Notes: generated by a model not told the origin, from the sequence alone. Shown: positions 16,723-26,547, counted from the stretch's first letter. The stretch is 64,000 nucleotides of DNA from Dolosigranulum savutiense (GCF_039830095.1 NZ_CP142435.1:1860001-1924000), one strand, 5' to 3'. Translations and numbers: made by a program.

Positions 16723-16984
16723 TTTTTTGAATGCGATATCATTTTGAGGCGGAGGATGAAAATAGTAGTGAATAGGACTTTATACTGCAATTATTCTACA
16801 GCAATAGGTATTACAGTACTTTTTATCCGCAACATATTATTTTTCGTAAAGAATTCTACTTTATTTCAAGATAACTTACTCGTTTTATCATGGACAAAAT
16901 TGAAATTCATTGTTAAGTTATTAATAGAACAAATGTGAAATATTGATCAATTTTCATGTATATAAAATTTAGGAGGGATTTTTT

Positions 16985-18469
16985 ATGAGTGAGAAGAAGA
17001 AGTTAAGTATGAAAGCATTAATACTTATGATCTTTACATCGGTATTTGGTTTTACCAATATTACGAGGTCATATTATTTAATGGGATACTCATCTATTCC
17101 ATGGTTTTTACTAGCTGCAGTAACATTTTTTCTGCCATTTGCTTTTATGATTGCTGAGTTTGGCTCAGCGTTTAAGGATGCTAAGGGTGGTATTTATAGC
17201 TGGATGGAGCGATCATCAGGCACTAAATATGCATTTATAGTTACTTTTATGTGGTTTGCTTCATATGTAATTTGGCAAGTGAATGTGGGGACTGGAATTT
17301 GGGTTGTTTTATCAAATGCTATTTTCGGTGTTGATAAAACACAAACTTGGTCCATTCTTGGTCTTGATTCTGTCAAAACATTAGGTATTCTGGGCATCAT
17401 TTGGATTATTTTTGTCACATTTGTCTCAACAAAAGGGATGGATAAAATTCAAAAAATAACATCCGTTGGGGGAACCGCTGTTGCGTCTATTAATGTGTTC
17501 TTGTTTGTCGGAGGAATTTTGATTCTTATTTTAAACAAGGGACAAATTCTTGAACCATTGAGTGCAAAGGCTTTAGTTGAGGCCCCAAACCCAGCTTATC
17601 TCGGAGGACTGCAAGTTTTATCCTTTATAGTCTATGCTATTTTTGCTTACGGTGGTATTGAAGTAATAGGTGGTTTAGTGGACCAAACAGAAAATGCCGA
17701 AAAAAATTTCCCACGAGGGATTAAAATTGCTGCTATTGTCATAGCAGTTGGTTATTCATTAGGTATTTTAATCTTCGGTACGTTCACAAACTGGACATTC
17801 ACTTATTCAGAGTTCCAGACAGAAACAATTACATTGGGCAATGTTTCGTATGTAGGGATGAATCAGATGGGTTATCAACTGGGTCTCGCCTTTGGAATGG
17901 CTGAATCTGCCGCAAGAACTATTGGTGGTCTTGTCTCAAGATTTATGGGAATTTCAATGTTCTTAGCACTTACAGGGGCATTCTTCACCTTAACTTATTC
18001 ACCATTGAAACAACTTATTGGTGGGACACCCAAAAAACTTTGGCCAAAGAGTTTAGTTGTACAGAAAAATGGGATGTATATAAATGCCATGAAAGTACAA
18101 GCAGCGATTATTATAGTTATTATAGCAATTGTTTCGTTTGGTGGAGATAGTGCAGAACAATTCTTCGAAATTCTTGTATCTATGACGAATGTATCTATGA
18201 CATTACCGTACTTTTTCATTGCATATTCATTTTTAAGCTTTAAAAAAGACGATACAATCGAAAAACCATTTGTTAAATTTAAGACCTTAACTTCGGCAAA
18301 AATTTCGGTATTTGTCGTATGTACTGTCGTTGGATTTGCTAATGTGTTCACCGTAATAGAGCCCGCAATCTCAAAAGGAGATTATTTAACCTCAATTATG
18401 TCGGTCGCTGGGCCATTGTTCTTCACTGTACTCGCGCTAATATTGTATAGCAGAGCAGAGAAGAAATAA
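16985..18469 (+). CDS. Amino-acid permease, glutamate/GABA antiporter type (YjeM-like)
   Basis: A 494-aa APC-superfamily transporter with about 12 to 13 hydrophobic segments. The N-terminal SVFGFTNITRSYYLMGYSSI and AEFGSAFKDAKGGIYSW blocks and the helix-6 FAYGGIEVIGGLVDQTENAEK match the YjeM branch of the glutamate:GABA antiporter family. GGAGGG (16973-16978) precedes the ATG. Monocistronic with a strong terminator. Substrate is inferred only to the level of amino acids. Confidence 0.9.
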   Translation: MSEKKKLSMKALILMIFTSVFGFTNITRSYYLMGYSSIPWFLLAAVTFFLPFAFMIAEFGSAFKDAKGGIYSWMERSSGTKYAFIVTFMWFASYVIWQVNVGTGIWVVLSNAIFGVDKTQTWSILGLDSVKTLGILGIIWIIFVTFVSTKGMDKIQKITSVGGTAVASINVFLFVGGILILILNKGQILEPLSAKALVEAPNPAYLGGLQVLSFIVYAIFAYGGIEVIGGLVDQTENAEKNFPRGIKIAAIVIAVGYSLGILIFGTFTNWTFTYSEFQTETITLGNVSYVGMNQMGYQLGLAFGMAESAARTIGGLVSRFMGISMFLALTGAFFTLTYSPLKQLIGGTPKKLWPKSLVVQKNGMYINAMKVQAAIIIVIIAIVSFGGDSAEQFFEILVSMTNVSMTLPYFFIAYSFLSFKKDDTIEKPFVKFKTLTSAKISVFVVCTVVGFANVFTVIEPAISKGDYLTSIMSVAGPLFFTVLALILYSRAEKK

Positions 18470-18494
18470 AATTTATAATGCATAGAATCATATA

Positions 18495-18547
18495 TAGTCC
18501 ACTGAACGCAGAGATTTTTTCTGCCATCAGTGGACTATTATTTATGA
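18495..18547. terminator. Strong bidirectional terminator
   Basis: TAGTCCACTGA (18495-18505) pairs with TCAGTGGACTA (18537-18547), and an inner GCAGA/TCTGC extends it. It sits between the convergent YjeM-like and flavodoxin genes. Confidence 0.85.
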
Positions 18548-18586
18548 TAGAAACTGAAATTTAAATGAATAACAATAAACAGACTA

Positions 18587-19039
18587 TTAGTTCTGAGCGA
18601 TTTTAACCAGTTCCTTTGCCATTTTTTCCAAGGCTGCAATGTCATCTTCTTCAGGGTACAAGTTATATAAGACTGGTTGAGAACCACGTGTTGCGCCAGT
18701 CCGTTCGAACTGCTGATCGAAGTCAAGAACGGACTGACAGAACTTCTCATAGAATGTATCTCCCGAACCGAACGTGCCAAATATTTTACCACTTAAATCG
18801 ACTTCGGCTAATTCTTCATAAAAATCAACAATCTCATCCGGTAAATCAGCATCAGTTCCATAGGTATAGGTTCCGACGATGACAATATCAAAATCTAAGA
18901 AATCTTCAGGATCTGCGAACGTACTCTCTAGTACTTCAACATCAACATCTAGATCGACAAAAGCCTCTTCTAAAATCTCGGCACCTTCCTCCGTATTCCC
19001 CGTTAAACTTGCATATACAATTAAGGCACTAACCATCAT
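18587..19039 (-). CDS. Flavodoxin
   Basis: A 150-aa acidic electron carrier. The FMN phosphate loop is YASLTGNTEEGAE (about 9-21), the 60s loop is GTYTYGTDADLP, and the 90s loop is GSGDTFYEKFC. Length is typical of short-chain flavodoxins. Two ATGs (19039, 19036) follow GGAGGAG. It may serve as an electron donor in the cytosol, for example to radical-SAM activases; the PflA partner encoded at 28.8 kb is one candidate by function, not by proximity. Confidence 0.95.
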   Translation of the reverse strand: MMVSALIVYASLTGNTEEGAEILEEAFVDLDVDVEVLESTFADPEDFLDFDIVIVGTYTYGTDADLPDEIVDFYEELAEVDLSGKIFGTFGSGDTFYEKFCQSVLDFDQQFERTGATRGSQPVLYNLYPEEDDIAALEKMAKELVKIAQN

Positions 19040-19073
19040 TATTCTCCTCCATTACACTCATTCTACATTCCAT

Positions 19074-19102
19074 ATTTTATCAAAAAATGATAATAGTCAC
19101 AA
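19074..19102 (-). promoter_or_regulatory. Flavodoxin promoter with dyad
   Basis: On the minus strand, TTGTGA (19102-19097), 17 bases, and TAAAAT (19079-19074). A dyad TTATCA-N5-TGATAA (19077-19093) fills most of the spacer and is a plausible operator. Confidence 0.55.
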
Positions 19103-19140
19103 ATAAAGCAATTATAAATAAAAAATAATAAATTATTTAA

Positions 19141-19178
19141 TGTAAAGACTTTACACAATAAAGTTTTTAGAATATAAT
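19141..19178 (+). promoter_or_regulatory. Promoter with palindromic operator
   Basis: TTTACA (19150-19155), a 17-base spacer, and TATAAT (19173-19178). A 15-bp palindrome, TGTAAAG-A-CTTTACA (19141-19155), covers the -35. It drives toward the decayed genes at 19.2-19.95 kb. The regulator is unknown. Confidence 0.6.
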
Positions 19179-19205
19179 TATACTAAAATTAGAAGTGGAG
19201 GAGGT

Positions 19206-19611
19206 GAAAACATAAAAAATATTAATAGGCGTATCATTAAGTCTAATGTTATTTGGAGCTTATAGTACAACTATTTAGTCATTTACTCATCCTATCTCGT
19301 CAAGTTATCTTTAGTGTTGTTGGGTTAGTAATGATCATTATTGGTGGAGTAGAATTCACTAGTTACACTTCTATATTACAATCATGGTGGAATCCATTCT
19401 ATTTGTTCCATTGGCAAGATATTTTGCTAAAAAATTCTACTAGCTTCTTATTGGGGTTAGTAGGGATGACGCTTTCGGTGACCGTGCTACTGGCTCAATT
19501 GAATTGGATAATATTTCAGAAGCGATTGTAGAGGAAAGGAAGATACTTCTAATGTTTCTGAAGAGAGTGAACCATTAGATGACTATGTGCGGACAATTCA
19601 GGAGGGATAAA
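19206..19611 (+). pseudogene. Decayed gene(s) for a small membrane protein
   Basis: Behind a perfect ribosome binding site (GGAGGAGGT, 19197-19205) no intact frame starts. One frame gives a signal-like KKILIGVSLSLMLFGAY without a start codon and stops at 19277. A second, open from about 19247 to 19531, encodes hydrophobic segments (LSRQVIFSVVGLVMIIIGG, FLLGLVGMTLSVTVLL). A third continues as a hydrophilic acidic tail (EESEPLDDYVRTIQEG) to TAA 19609. The three pieces read as one membrane protein broken by frameshifts and loss of the start codon. No family recognised. Confidence 0.45.
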
Positions 19612-19624
19612 TTTTAAAAAAATT

Positions 19625-19954
19625 ATGACTAAAATCCAACGATATACTGGACTGATATTCGTTATCTTTATTGGAATTATTTTAAATATGCTTTCACCGG
19701 GTAAACTATTAGTCGTAGAAATTGTTTTGCTTTTGTTTATTTTCTGGTTAATTAGAAAGAAAAATAAACAATTAAAGGAGCATTTTCGTACACAAGTTGC
19801 GCATAAAATAACAGACACGACGCGAGTTATCGGGTTGTTGCTAGTTATCATCGTAGCAGCGACTTCTCATTTCACTAACAATTATCTTGCTTTTGGTGTT
19901 GGATTAGTTATTGACGTGTTATACGTACTATATATGAACAAAAAGTTTAGGTAG
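19625..19954 (+). CDS. Small membrane protein of unknown function
   Basis: A 109-aa protein with about four hydrophobic segments in two pairs (about 7-24, 27-45, 68-84, 87-104) and a basic middle. AGGAGGG (19601-19607) is 17 bases before the first ATG (19625), which is too far; the frame is open back to ATT-TTA-AAA-AAA, so the original start codon may be lost. It belongs to the decaying unit behind the promoter at 19150. I do not recognise it. Confidence 0.5.
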   Translation: MTKIQRYTGLIFVIFIGIILNMLSPGKLLVVEIVLLLFIFWLIRKKNKQLKEHFRTQVAHKITDTTRVIGLLLVIIVAATSHFTNNYLAFGVGLVIDVLYVLYMNKKFR

Positions 19955-19974
19955 AATTAATTTTAAAAAATAAA

Positions 19975-20025
19975 AGAATCCCTCAGATGTCGGAACGGTT
20001 GGTGTTCGGTCATCTGGGAGATTCT
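19975..20025. terminator. Terminator between convergent small genes
   Basis: An imperfect stem of about 15 bp, AGAATCCCTCAGATG (19975-19989) with CATCTGGGAGATTCT (20011-20025), A-rich on the left and T-rich on the right. Confidence 0.7.
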
Positions 20026-20043
20026 TATTTTGAGTTGAAAAGT

Positions 20044-20274
20044 TCAAAATAATATGGATAACAGAATTATGATGCTTCCTGCTAAAATAATAATGCCTCC
20101 TCCCCATATGAGTTTATTTTCTTTTTCCGTGTATGTAAAGAATAATCCACCTAAACCGACTAAAAGATATACAATTGATTCAGTAAATATATTAATATTG
20201 AATTTGATTAAAACTCCTAAAAGTGTTAATGTATAAAGAATTGTAGCAACTATTCTAATTTTTTTTGAATTCAT
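20044..20274 (-). CDS. Small membrane protein, possible immunity partner
   Basis: A 76-aa protein with a basic N-terminus (MNSKKIRI) and three hydrophobic segments (about 8-24, 29-45, 54-74). The start at 20274 is preferred because AAAGG serves it; ATGs at 20307 and 20292 lack a site. It is divergent from the secreted protein gene at 20361, about 85 bases away. A small membrane protein next to a secreted hydrophobic protein could be an immunity protein, but nothing in its sequence proves that. Confidence 0.6.
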   Translation of the reverse strand: MNSKKIRIVATILYTLTLLGVLIKFNINIFTESIVYLLVGLGGLFFTYTEKENKLIWGGGIIILAGSIIILLSILF

Positions 20275-20360
20275 AAGTGTTATTCCTTTCATATTATTTT
20301 TGTTCATGATAACATAGCAATCGTAGAGATGTAAAGAATAAAACCTTAGGAGGGTTATTT

Positions 20361-20885
20361 ATGAGAAAAGTTGTGTCGAAACTATTTGTGACGTGTAGTT
20401 GTGCCTCTGTGTTGTCATTGGCTTTTCCAGTAGGAACGGTGTCAGCAGAAGAGAGAGAAATTATGCAAACCATTCAGCATTTTGAAGAAGAGGAGCTCTA
20501 TGCTCTTTTAGAAGCAGCTGAAACAACTCCAGAAAATTACCTTCAAGAAGGTAAAGAAGAACAATTAATTGCCCATTTTAGATCCTATGGAGTTAATCTT
20601 CAAATAGATGGAGTCAATCACTCAGAAGTTCAGGAAAGAAGTGTTGCTAAATGCGTTGGGCATTTAACCTTATTAATTGGCTCGACAGCACTAGGAATTA
20701 ACATGTTAAAACAGTTGAAAAATTTCGTTGCTGCTGCAGGTGGTATAAAAGCAGCTGCGTCTGCCCTAGTTGCTGTCGCTAAAGGTGGGGCATCTGCCGA
20801 AAACTTAAAAACATTTGGCGGAGCTTTAGTTGATATGGCATCAGTTGTATTAGGAATTGATGGCGTAATTGAGCATTGTTTATAA
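20361..20885 (+). CDS. Secreted Ala/Gly-rich protein, bacteriocin-like candidate
   Basis: A 174-aa protein with a Sec signal peptide (basic start, hydrophobic core 7-25, probable cut after VSA near residue 29). The mature part has an acidic helical first half (about 30-88) and a hydrophobic second half (about 95-174) rich in Ala, Gly, Val and Leu (AAAGGIKAAASALVAVAKGG). Cys occurs at about 98 (AKCVG) and 173 (EHCL), so a disulfide could close the hydrophobic domain. AGGAGGG (20349-20355) precedes the ATG. I recognise no family. The layout, an acidic pro-part and a small hydrophobic domain, recalls membrane-active peptides. Confidence 0.65.
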   Translation: MRKVVSKLFVTCSCASVLSLAFPVGTVSAEEREIMQTIQHFEEEELYALLEAAETTPENYLQEGKEEQLIAHFRSYGVNLQIDGVNHSEVQERSVAKCVGHLTLLIGSTALGINMLKQLKNFVAAAGGIKAAASALVAVAKGGASAENLKTFGGALVDMASVVLGIDGVIEHCL

Positions 20886-20938
20886 AAAAACAATAATCTA
20901 CATTAAGTTTTAACTGTTTATGTAACATATAAAGGTAT

Positions 20939-20979
20939 TTCCCGTATGATGGAATGAAAATGATTCCGTCATACGGGAA
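20939..20979. terminator. Bidirectional terminator
   Basis: A 17-bp stem with one G-U pair (20939-20955 with 20963-20979), T-rich on the right, between the secreted-protein gene and plsY. Confidence 0.88.
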
Positions 20980-20985
20980 TTTTCG

Positions 20986-21582
20986 TTATTTGGCTTTCCG
21001 TAAGCCAAAGGGGACGGTGCTTTCGGTGCCGTCTAGGATTCGTTTAATATTTGATTTGTGCCGGATAACGATGATGAGAAATAAGACAACAACTGTTCCA
21101 GTAAAAATCGTATCACCAATGTAGAGGCTAGCAAGAATAGCAATTCCGACTGTCAACATACTCGATAAGCTTACCATGCTGCTAATAAACAGGATAGTAG
21201 CGAAGACAGCAGCCATAATAAGAACGAAGACGGGGTAGATTCCTAAGCCAACACCTGCTGTTGTTGCGACAGCTTTTCCGCCCTTAAAGTGGGCAAAAAT
21301 TGGGAATGTATGACCCAACACAGCAACTAAACCAAATAAAAGGGGATGAACTGTCGTTGTTAACACCAGTGGAAGTAAGACAGGAATCGCTCCTTTTGCG
21401 GTATCAATAATGAAGACCGCAATCCCAGCTGGCACGCCGAGGACCCGAAAGGTATTCGTTGTGCCTGAATTTCCACTCCCGTAGTTCCGTATATCTTTTC
21501 CGTAAAATAATTTTCCAATCCAAATCCCGCTTGGAATCGAGCCGAGTAAGTAAGCGATAATCATGGCCAGTAAGTTAATCAT
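20986..21582 (-). CDS. plsY: Acyl-phosphate:glycerol-3-phosphate acyltransferase PlsY
   Basis: A 198-aa polytopic membrane enzyme that acylates glycerol-3-phosphate with acyl-phosphate, the first step of phospholipid synthesis. The three PlsY motifs are visible: YLLGSIPSGIWIGK (motif 1), GHTFPIFAHFKGGKAVATT (motif 2) and the motif 3 Asn/Glu-containing loop replaced near SSMLTVG. Divergent from parE, the common arrangement in Firmicutes. Confidence 0.95.
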   Translation of the reverse strand: MINLLAMIIAYLLGSIPSGIWIGKLFYGKDIRNYGSGNSGTTNTFRVLGVPAGIAVFIIDTAKGAIPVLLPLVLTTTVHPLLFGLVAVLGHTFPIFAHFKGGKAVATTAGVGLGIYPVFVLIMAAVFATILFISSMVSLSSMLTVGIAILASLYIGDTIFTGTVVVLFLIIVIRHKSNIKRILDGTESTVPFGLRKAK

Positions 21583-21812
21583 AAAATGCTCCTTTATTTA
21601 AATTAATAGGTAGAAATTTAATTTATTTTTATTTAATATCTATAGTTTATCATAAAAATAATGTTTAAAAAAATTAAATGATGAATGATCGGTAGACAAT
21701 TATGTTACTTTTGTTGTAGGAACTGTCATGATTTAGTAAAAAATGGTGTGATTTAAAAATGGTTGTAAGTATGGTATGATAAAAAGGCATGATTAAAAAA
21801 GGAGTGGCTAAT

Positions 21813-23816
21813 GTGGCAGAGCAAGGGTATACAGATGCGTCGATTAAAATATTAGAAGGATTGGATGCGGTTCGCAAGCGGCCAGGGATGTATATTGGAT
21901 CAACGGATAGTAGAGGACTACATCACTTAGTATATGAGATTGTTGATAATGCGATCGATGAGGTCTTGGCAGGGTATGCGGATCAAGTCGATGTCGTTGT
22001 ACATAATGATGGTAGTGTGTCGATTACTGATAATGGGCGAGGGATTCCGGTTGGGATGCATGAATCAGGTATTCCAACCATGCAAGTTATTTTTACCGTA
22101 TTACACGCTGGTGGGAAATTTGGAGGCGATGGTGCGTATAAAACGTCAGGTGGACTGCACGGTGTTGGAGCTTCTGTTGTAAATGCGCTCTCCGAGTGGC
22201 TGACGGTGACGGTTGAGAAGGGTGGCTATCGTTACACACAACAATTTGTTAATGGAGGTCATCCGGAAGGCGGGGTTGAGAAGAAAAAAATTTCGCATAA
22301 AAAAAGTTCAACAACGATTCGCTTCAAGCCAAGTGCGGAGATTTTCTCAAGTACAGTCTTTCATTATCAGACAATTAAGGAACGACTACGTGAATCAGCT
22401 TTCTTAGTTAAAGGGACAAAAATGACGTTAAAAGATGAACGTGGTGATCAGGAAGCTGATGAATTTTTATTCGAAGATGGCATTCAAGCGTTTGTCTCGT
22501 ATCTGAACGAAGAAAAAGATACTCTATCAGAAATTGCTTATTTTGAAGGAGCAGCGCAAGGAATTGAGGTAGAGTTTTCGTTCCAATATAATGATGGCTA
22601 CTCAGAGACATTCTTAAGTTTTGTTAATAATGTGCGGACGCGTAATGGCGGAACACATGAGACGGGAGCAAAGAGTGCGATTACGAAGACATTCAATGAT
22701 TATGCGCGTAAAGTGGATCTTTTGAAAGATAAAGATAAGAACTTGGAAGGTAGTGACGTGCGCGAAGGGATTGCAATGGTGCTGTCGATTCGTGTGCCAG
22801 AAGCGCTCCTTCAATTCGAAGGTCAGACGAAAGAAAAACTCGGCACCCCTCAAGCGCGTGGTGTTGTTGATAGCATCATTAGTGATCAGTTGAGTTACTT
22901 CTTAGCCGAAAACGGTGAATTATCTAAAAAACTCTTACGCAAAGCGATTAAAGCCCGAAAAGCACGAGAAGCAGCCCGTCGCGCAAAGGATAATTCTCGT
23001 AATGGTGCATCAAAGAAAAAGCGTGAACGGTTGTTATCCGGAAAATTAACACCTGCCCAGAGTAAAGATGCAGATAAGAATGAGTTATATTTAGTGGAGG
23101 GAGATTCAGCAGGTGGCTCAGCGAAGCAAGGACGTGACCGGAAGTTTCAAGCGATTCTGCCTTTGCGAGGAAAGGTCATCAATACGGAAAAAGCGTCACT
23201 CCAAGATATTTTAAAAAATGAAGAGATTTCAACAATGATTTATACGATCGGGGCTGGCGCCGGGCCAGAATTTGATTTAGCTGATTGTAATTATGATAAG
23301 GTCATTATTATGACGGATGCTGATACAGATGGAGCGCATATTCAAGTGTTACTACTGACATTCTTTTACCGGTATATGAAGCCATTAATTGAAGCCGGCA
23401 AGGTCTATTTAGCCTTACCGCCGCTTTATAAGGTGGAGTCCGGTCGTGGCAAGAAAAAAACAATTGAATATGCCTGGACAGATGAAGATTTAGAGCGTAT
23501 GTTGGATGTGGTGGGCAAACCTTATACAATTCAACGCTACAAGGGGCTCGGGGAGATGAACGCTGATCAATTATGGGAGACGACCATGGATCCTGCAACC
23601 CGGACCTTAATCCGTGTGACAATTGAAGATAGTGAAAAAGCAGAGCGACGCGTTTCGACCTTAATGGGAAGTAAAGTAGATCCGCGTCGAGAATGGATTG
23701 AAGAGCATGTTGAGTTCACATTAGCTGAAGATGGAAGTATCTTAGAAACGAATGTCGGTGGCGATCACGTGCCAGATGAAACAGTAGACATGACAGGTAG
23801 AAAGGATAATGACTAA
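21813..23816 (+). CDS. parE: DNA topoisomerase IV subunit B
   Basis: A 667-aa type IIA topoisomerase ATPase subunit: GHKL ATPase domain (DNAIDEVLAG, DNGRGIPVG, GGLHGVGASVVNALS), transducer domain with the QTKEKLG loop, and TOPRIM domain (EGDSAGGSAKQGRDR, then DTDGAHI). The GTG start at 21813 is chosen because AAAAAAGGAG (21795-21804) lies eight bases before it; ATG 21789 precedes that site. parC follows with no gap. ParE rather than GyrB by the parC partner and the plsY neighbour. Confidence 0.96.
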   Translation: MAEQGYTDASIKILEGLDAVRKRPGMYIGSTDSRGLHHLVYEIVDNAIDEVLAGYADQVDVVVHNDGSVSITDNGRGIPVGMHESGIPTMQVIFTVLHAGGKFGGDGAYKTSGGLHGVGASVVNALSEWLTVTVEKGGYRYTQQFVNGGHPEGGVEKKKISHKKSSTTIRFKPSAEIFSSTVFHYQTIKERLRESAFLVKGTKMTLKDERGDQEADEFLFEDGIQAFVSYLNEEKDTLSEIAYFEGAAQGIEVEFSFQYNDGYSETFLSFVNNVRTRNGGTHETGAKSAITKTFNDYARKVDLLKDKDKNLEGSDVREGIAMVLSIRVPEALLQFEGQTKEKLGTPQARGVVDSIISDQLSYFLAENGELSKKLLRKAIKARKAREAARRAKDNSRNGASKKKRERLLSGKLTPAQSKDADKNELYLVEGDSAGGSAKQGRDRKFQAILPLRGKVINTEKASLQDILKNEEISTMIYTIGAGAGPEFDLADCNYDKVIIMTDADTDGAHIQVLLLTFFYRYMKPLIEAGKVYLALPPLYKVESGRGKKKTIEYAWTDEDLERMLDVVGKPYTIQRYKGLGEMNADQLWETTMDPATRTLIRVTIEDSEKAERRVSTLMGSKVDPRREWIEEHVEFTLAEDGSILETNVGGDHVPDETVDMTGRKDND

Positions 23817-26288
23817 ATGGCTCAGGAACAACCCCAACAAATTCAAGAATTAACATTAGAGAATGTCATGAGTGATCGGTTCGGTCGCTATTCCAAATAT
23901 ATTATTCAAGATCGGGCCTTGCCTGATGTACGAGATGGTCTGAAACCAGTCCAACGTCGGATACTCTATGCAATGTATGCGGATAATAATACGTATAATA
24001 AAGCCTTCCGTAAGTCTGCTAAGACAGTTGGGAATGTTATCGGAAATTATCATCCACATGGTGATTCTTCTGTCTATGATGCCATGGTACGGATGAGCCA
24101 AGATTGGAAAATGAGACAGCCCCTAATTGATATGCACGGGAATAACGGAAGTATGGATGGCGATCCTCCAGCAGCGATGCGTTATACAGAAGCGCGTTTA
24201 TCTAAAATTGCCGGCGAACTGTTGAGTGATATTGATAAAGAGACGGTCCAACATGTTTTAAATTTTGATGATACGCTGGAAGAGCCCACTGTCTTACCAG
24301 CTAGTTATCCGAACTTACTGGTCAATGGAGCAACGGGAATCTCAGCTGGTTATGCAACAGATATTCCACCGCATAATTTAGCTGAAGTAATTGATGCAAC
24401 CATACATCTATTGAAGCATCCGAATGCGCGTTTAGAGACGTTGATGGATTATATTCAAGGACCCGATTTTCCCACTGGTGGGATTATGCAAGGGACAAAA
24501 GGGCTGAAAAAAGCATACAAAACAGGTAAAGGAAAAATTATTGTTCGCGGAAAAACAATGATTGAATCGATTCGGGGCGGTAAAGAACAAATTGTGATTA
24601 CTGAAATTCCGTATGAGGTAAACAAGTCGAAGTTAGTGCGTAAAATTGATGATATTCGAATTCAAAAGAAAATAGATGGGATTGCTGATGTGCGCGATGA
24701 GACTGATCGTGAAGGACTTCGTATTGTCGTTGAGATGAAGCGTGATGTGGATGCAGAAGGAATCTTGACTTATATCTTGAAACATACCGATCTACAAGTA
24801 TCGTACAATCTGAATATGATTGCTATCGATCATCGCCGACCACAACAAGTCAGTTTAGCTCAAATATTAAACTCGTATCTAGAACATAAAAAAGATGTCA
24901 TTACGAAGCGGACCACCTTCCTTCTGAACAAAGCTGAGAAACGTCAACATATTGTCCAAGGTTTAATTAAGGCAGTCTCTATCTTGGATGAGCTGATTAA
25001 AACTATTCGTAGCAGTGAAAATAAAGCTGATGCAAAAGTCAATATTATGGATGAGTATGGATTTACAGATGCTCAAGCAGAAGCTATTGTAACGTTACAA
25101 TTATATCGCTTAACGAATACGGATATTACGCAACTACAAGAAGAAGCAGATGAATTAGCTAGCAATATTGCACATTATCAAGATATTCTGGCCAATGCGT
25201 CGACACTTGATGAAATTGTTAAAGATGAATTGTTGGCTGTTAAAAAAGCTTATGGATCACCGCGCTTAACGCAAGTCGAAGATAAGATTGAGAAGCTAAA
25301 AGTTGAGACAGAAGTACTGGTGACAGAAGAACAAGCGATTGTAACAGTCACAGAACAGGGTTACTTAAAGCGGACCAGCTTACGTTCTTATGCGGCTTCC
25401 AAAGTCGAGGAACTTGGCAAGAAACAAGACGATATATTGCTATTTGCTGAAGAGTTATCAACTTTAGACCACTTGCTCATTTTTACGAACAAAGGAAATG
25501 TGATTAATCGCCCCGTGCATGAACTGCCAGATATTCGGTGGAAAGATGTCGGTGAACATTTATCACGTAGTCTGTCCTTAGCAAGCGGCGAAATAATAAA
25601 AGCAGTCTACAGTTACCGTGAATTGAGTGATACAGCTAAGTATGTGTTCATTACGAGAGATGGTTATATTAAACAAACTTTGGAGAATGAATTCGAACCA
25701 AAACGGACGTACAAATCACGGAGCTCTACAGCTATCAAATTGAAGTCGGATGAAGATTATGTTGTGGGCTTATATCGAATTGAAAGTGATCAACATAAGG
25801 ATATCTTTATTGCCACGGCGAAAGGTTACGGGCTCCGTTACCAGCTGTCAGAAGTATCAACTGTTGGAGCTAATGCGATCGGTGTGAAGTCAATCAACTT
25901 GAAAGATGATGATGTTGTTGTGAGCGGGATTATATTCGAACGGGAAGATCCAAGTAAAGAAGCGATGGTTATTACGCACCGAGGAAGTGTGAAAAAACTA
26001 TCATTGGCAACCTTTGATGAAGGATCACGTGCGAATCGAGGCTTGAAGATTATTCGTGAACTAAAAACAAATCCACATCGCATTCAATATGTGATTGATG
26101 TAAATATGAATGAACCTGATCCAATTCAGCTGCTAACTGATAAAGGCAAGCTGTTTGCCGTTAACCCGGCTGATTATACACCAGCTGCACGCGATAATAA
26201 TGGCTCCTTTATCTTAAATACAGATGAAGATGGTGAGATTACGGGTTACCGTTATCAACTCTTGGATATTATCGAAACAAATGATTAA
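23817..26288 (+). CDS. parC: DNA topoisomerase IV subunit A
   Basis: An 823-aa subunit. The breakage-reunion domain has the quinolone-determining region [18 protein letters not shown] (Ser at the classical resistance position, so wild type) and the active-site Tyr in [11 protein letters not shown]. The C-terminal beta-pinwheel repeats (for example [21 protein letters not shown]) begin near residue 500. The ATG directly follows the parE stop. Confidence 0.97.
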   Translation: MAQEQPQQIQELTLENVMSDRFGRYSKYIIQDRALPDVRDGLKPVQRRILYAMYADNNTYNKAFRKSAKTVGNVIGNYHPHGDSSVYDAMVRMSQDWKMRQPLIDMHGNNGSMDGDPPAAMRYTEARLSKIAGELLSDIDKETVQHVLNFDDTLEEPTVLPASYPNLLVNGATGISAGYATDIPPHNLAEVIDATIHLLKHPNARLETLMDYIQGPDFPTGGIMQGTKGLKKAYKTGKGKIIVRGKTMIESIRGGKEQIVITEIPYEVNKSKLVRKIDDIRIQKKIDGIADVRDETDREGLRIVVEMKRDVDAEGILTYILKHTDLQVSYNLNMIAIDHRRPQQVSLAQILNSYLEHKKDVITKRTTFLLNKAEKRQHIVQGLIKAVSILDELIKTIRSSENKADAKVNIMDEYGFTDAQAEAIVTLQLYRLTNTDITQLQEEADELASNIAHYQDILANASTLDEIVKDELLAVKKAYGSPRLTQVEDKIEKLKVETEVLVTEEQAIVTVTEQGYLKRTSLRSYAASKVEELGKKQDDILLFAEELSTLDHLLIFTNKGNVINRPVHELPDIRWKDVGEHLSRSLSLASGEIIKAVYSYRELSDTAKYVFITRDGYIKQTLENEFEPKRTYKSRSSTAIKLKSDEDYVVGLYRIESDQHKDIFIATAKGYGLRYQLSEVSTVGANAIGVKSINLKDDDVVVSGIIFEREDPSKEAMVITHRGSVKKLSLATFDEGSRANRGLKIIRELKTNPHRIQYVIDVNMNEPDPIQLLTDKGKLFAVNPADYTPAARDNNGSFILNTDEDGEITGYRYQLLDIIETND

Positions 26289-26312
26289 TAACTACTGAAC
26301 AATATAATTTTT

Positions 26313-26339
26313 AAAGCATCCTTTTTTGGGTGCTTTTTT
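26313..26339 (+). terminator. Terminator after parC
   Basis: AAAGCATCC (26313-26321) pairs with GGGTGCTTT (26328-26336; one G-U), followed by T-rich sequence. Confidence 0.88.
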
Positions 26340-26475
26340 GTTTTTTATAACAGGTTTTTATTTTTGAAAAACAAGATAAAACGTATCATTATAGGATTTA
26401 TTCAACCAATGCTATATTTTTTGATGATTATTTTGCAATCTGTTACAAAAAATGCAATAAGTTTGAACAAAAGTA

Positions 26476-26504
26476 TTGTCTTTCACAAATAAATGTGATA
26501 TAGT
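26476..26504 (+). promoter_or_regulatory. pflB promoter with operator dyad
   Basis: TTGTCT (26476-26481), 17 bases, and TATAGT (26499-26504). The spacer is almost wholly taken up by a perfect dyad, TCACA-N6-TGTGA (26483-26498). An outer repeat TTGCA-N15-TGCAA lies just upstream (about 26434-26458). A repressor bound to the dyad would block the promoter; identity unknown, but redox or oxygen control is expected for pflB. Confidence 0.6.
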
Positions 26505-26547
26505 GAACGTAACAAATAAATAATAACTAATTTGGAAGGGGATACTT

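Noticed and set aside
16744-16938. A 64-aa reading frame between ampS and the YjeM-like gene
   Set aside because: No ribosome binding site, AT-rich biased composition, and it overlaps the transporter's upstream region and starts near the ampS promoter.
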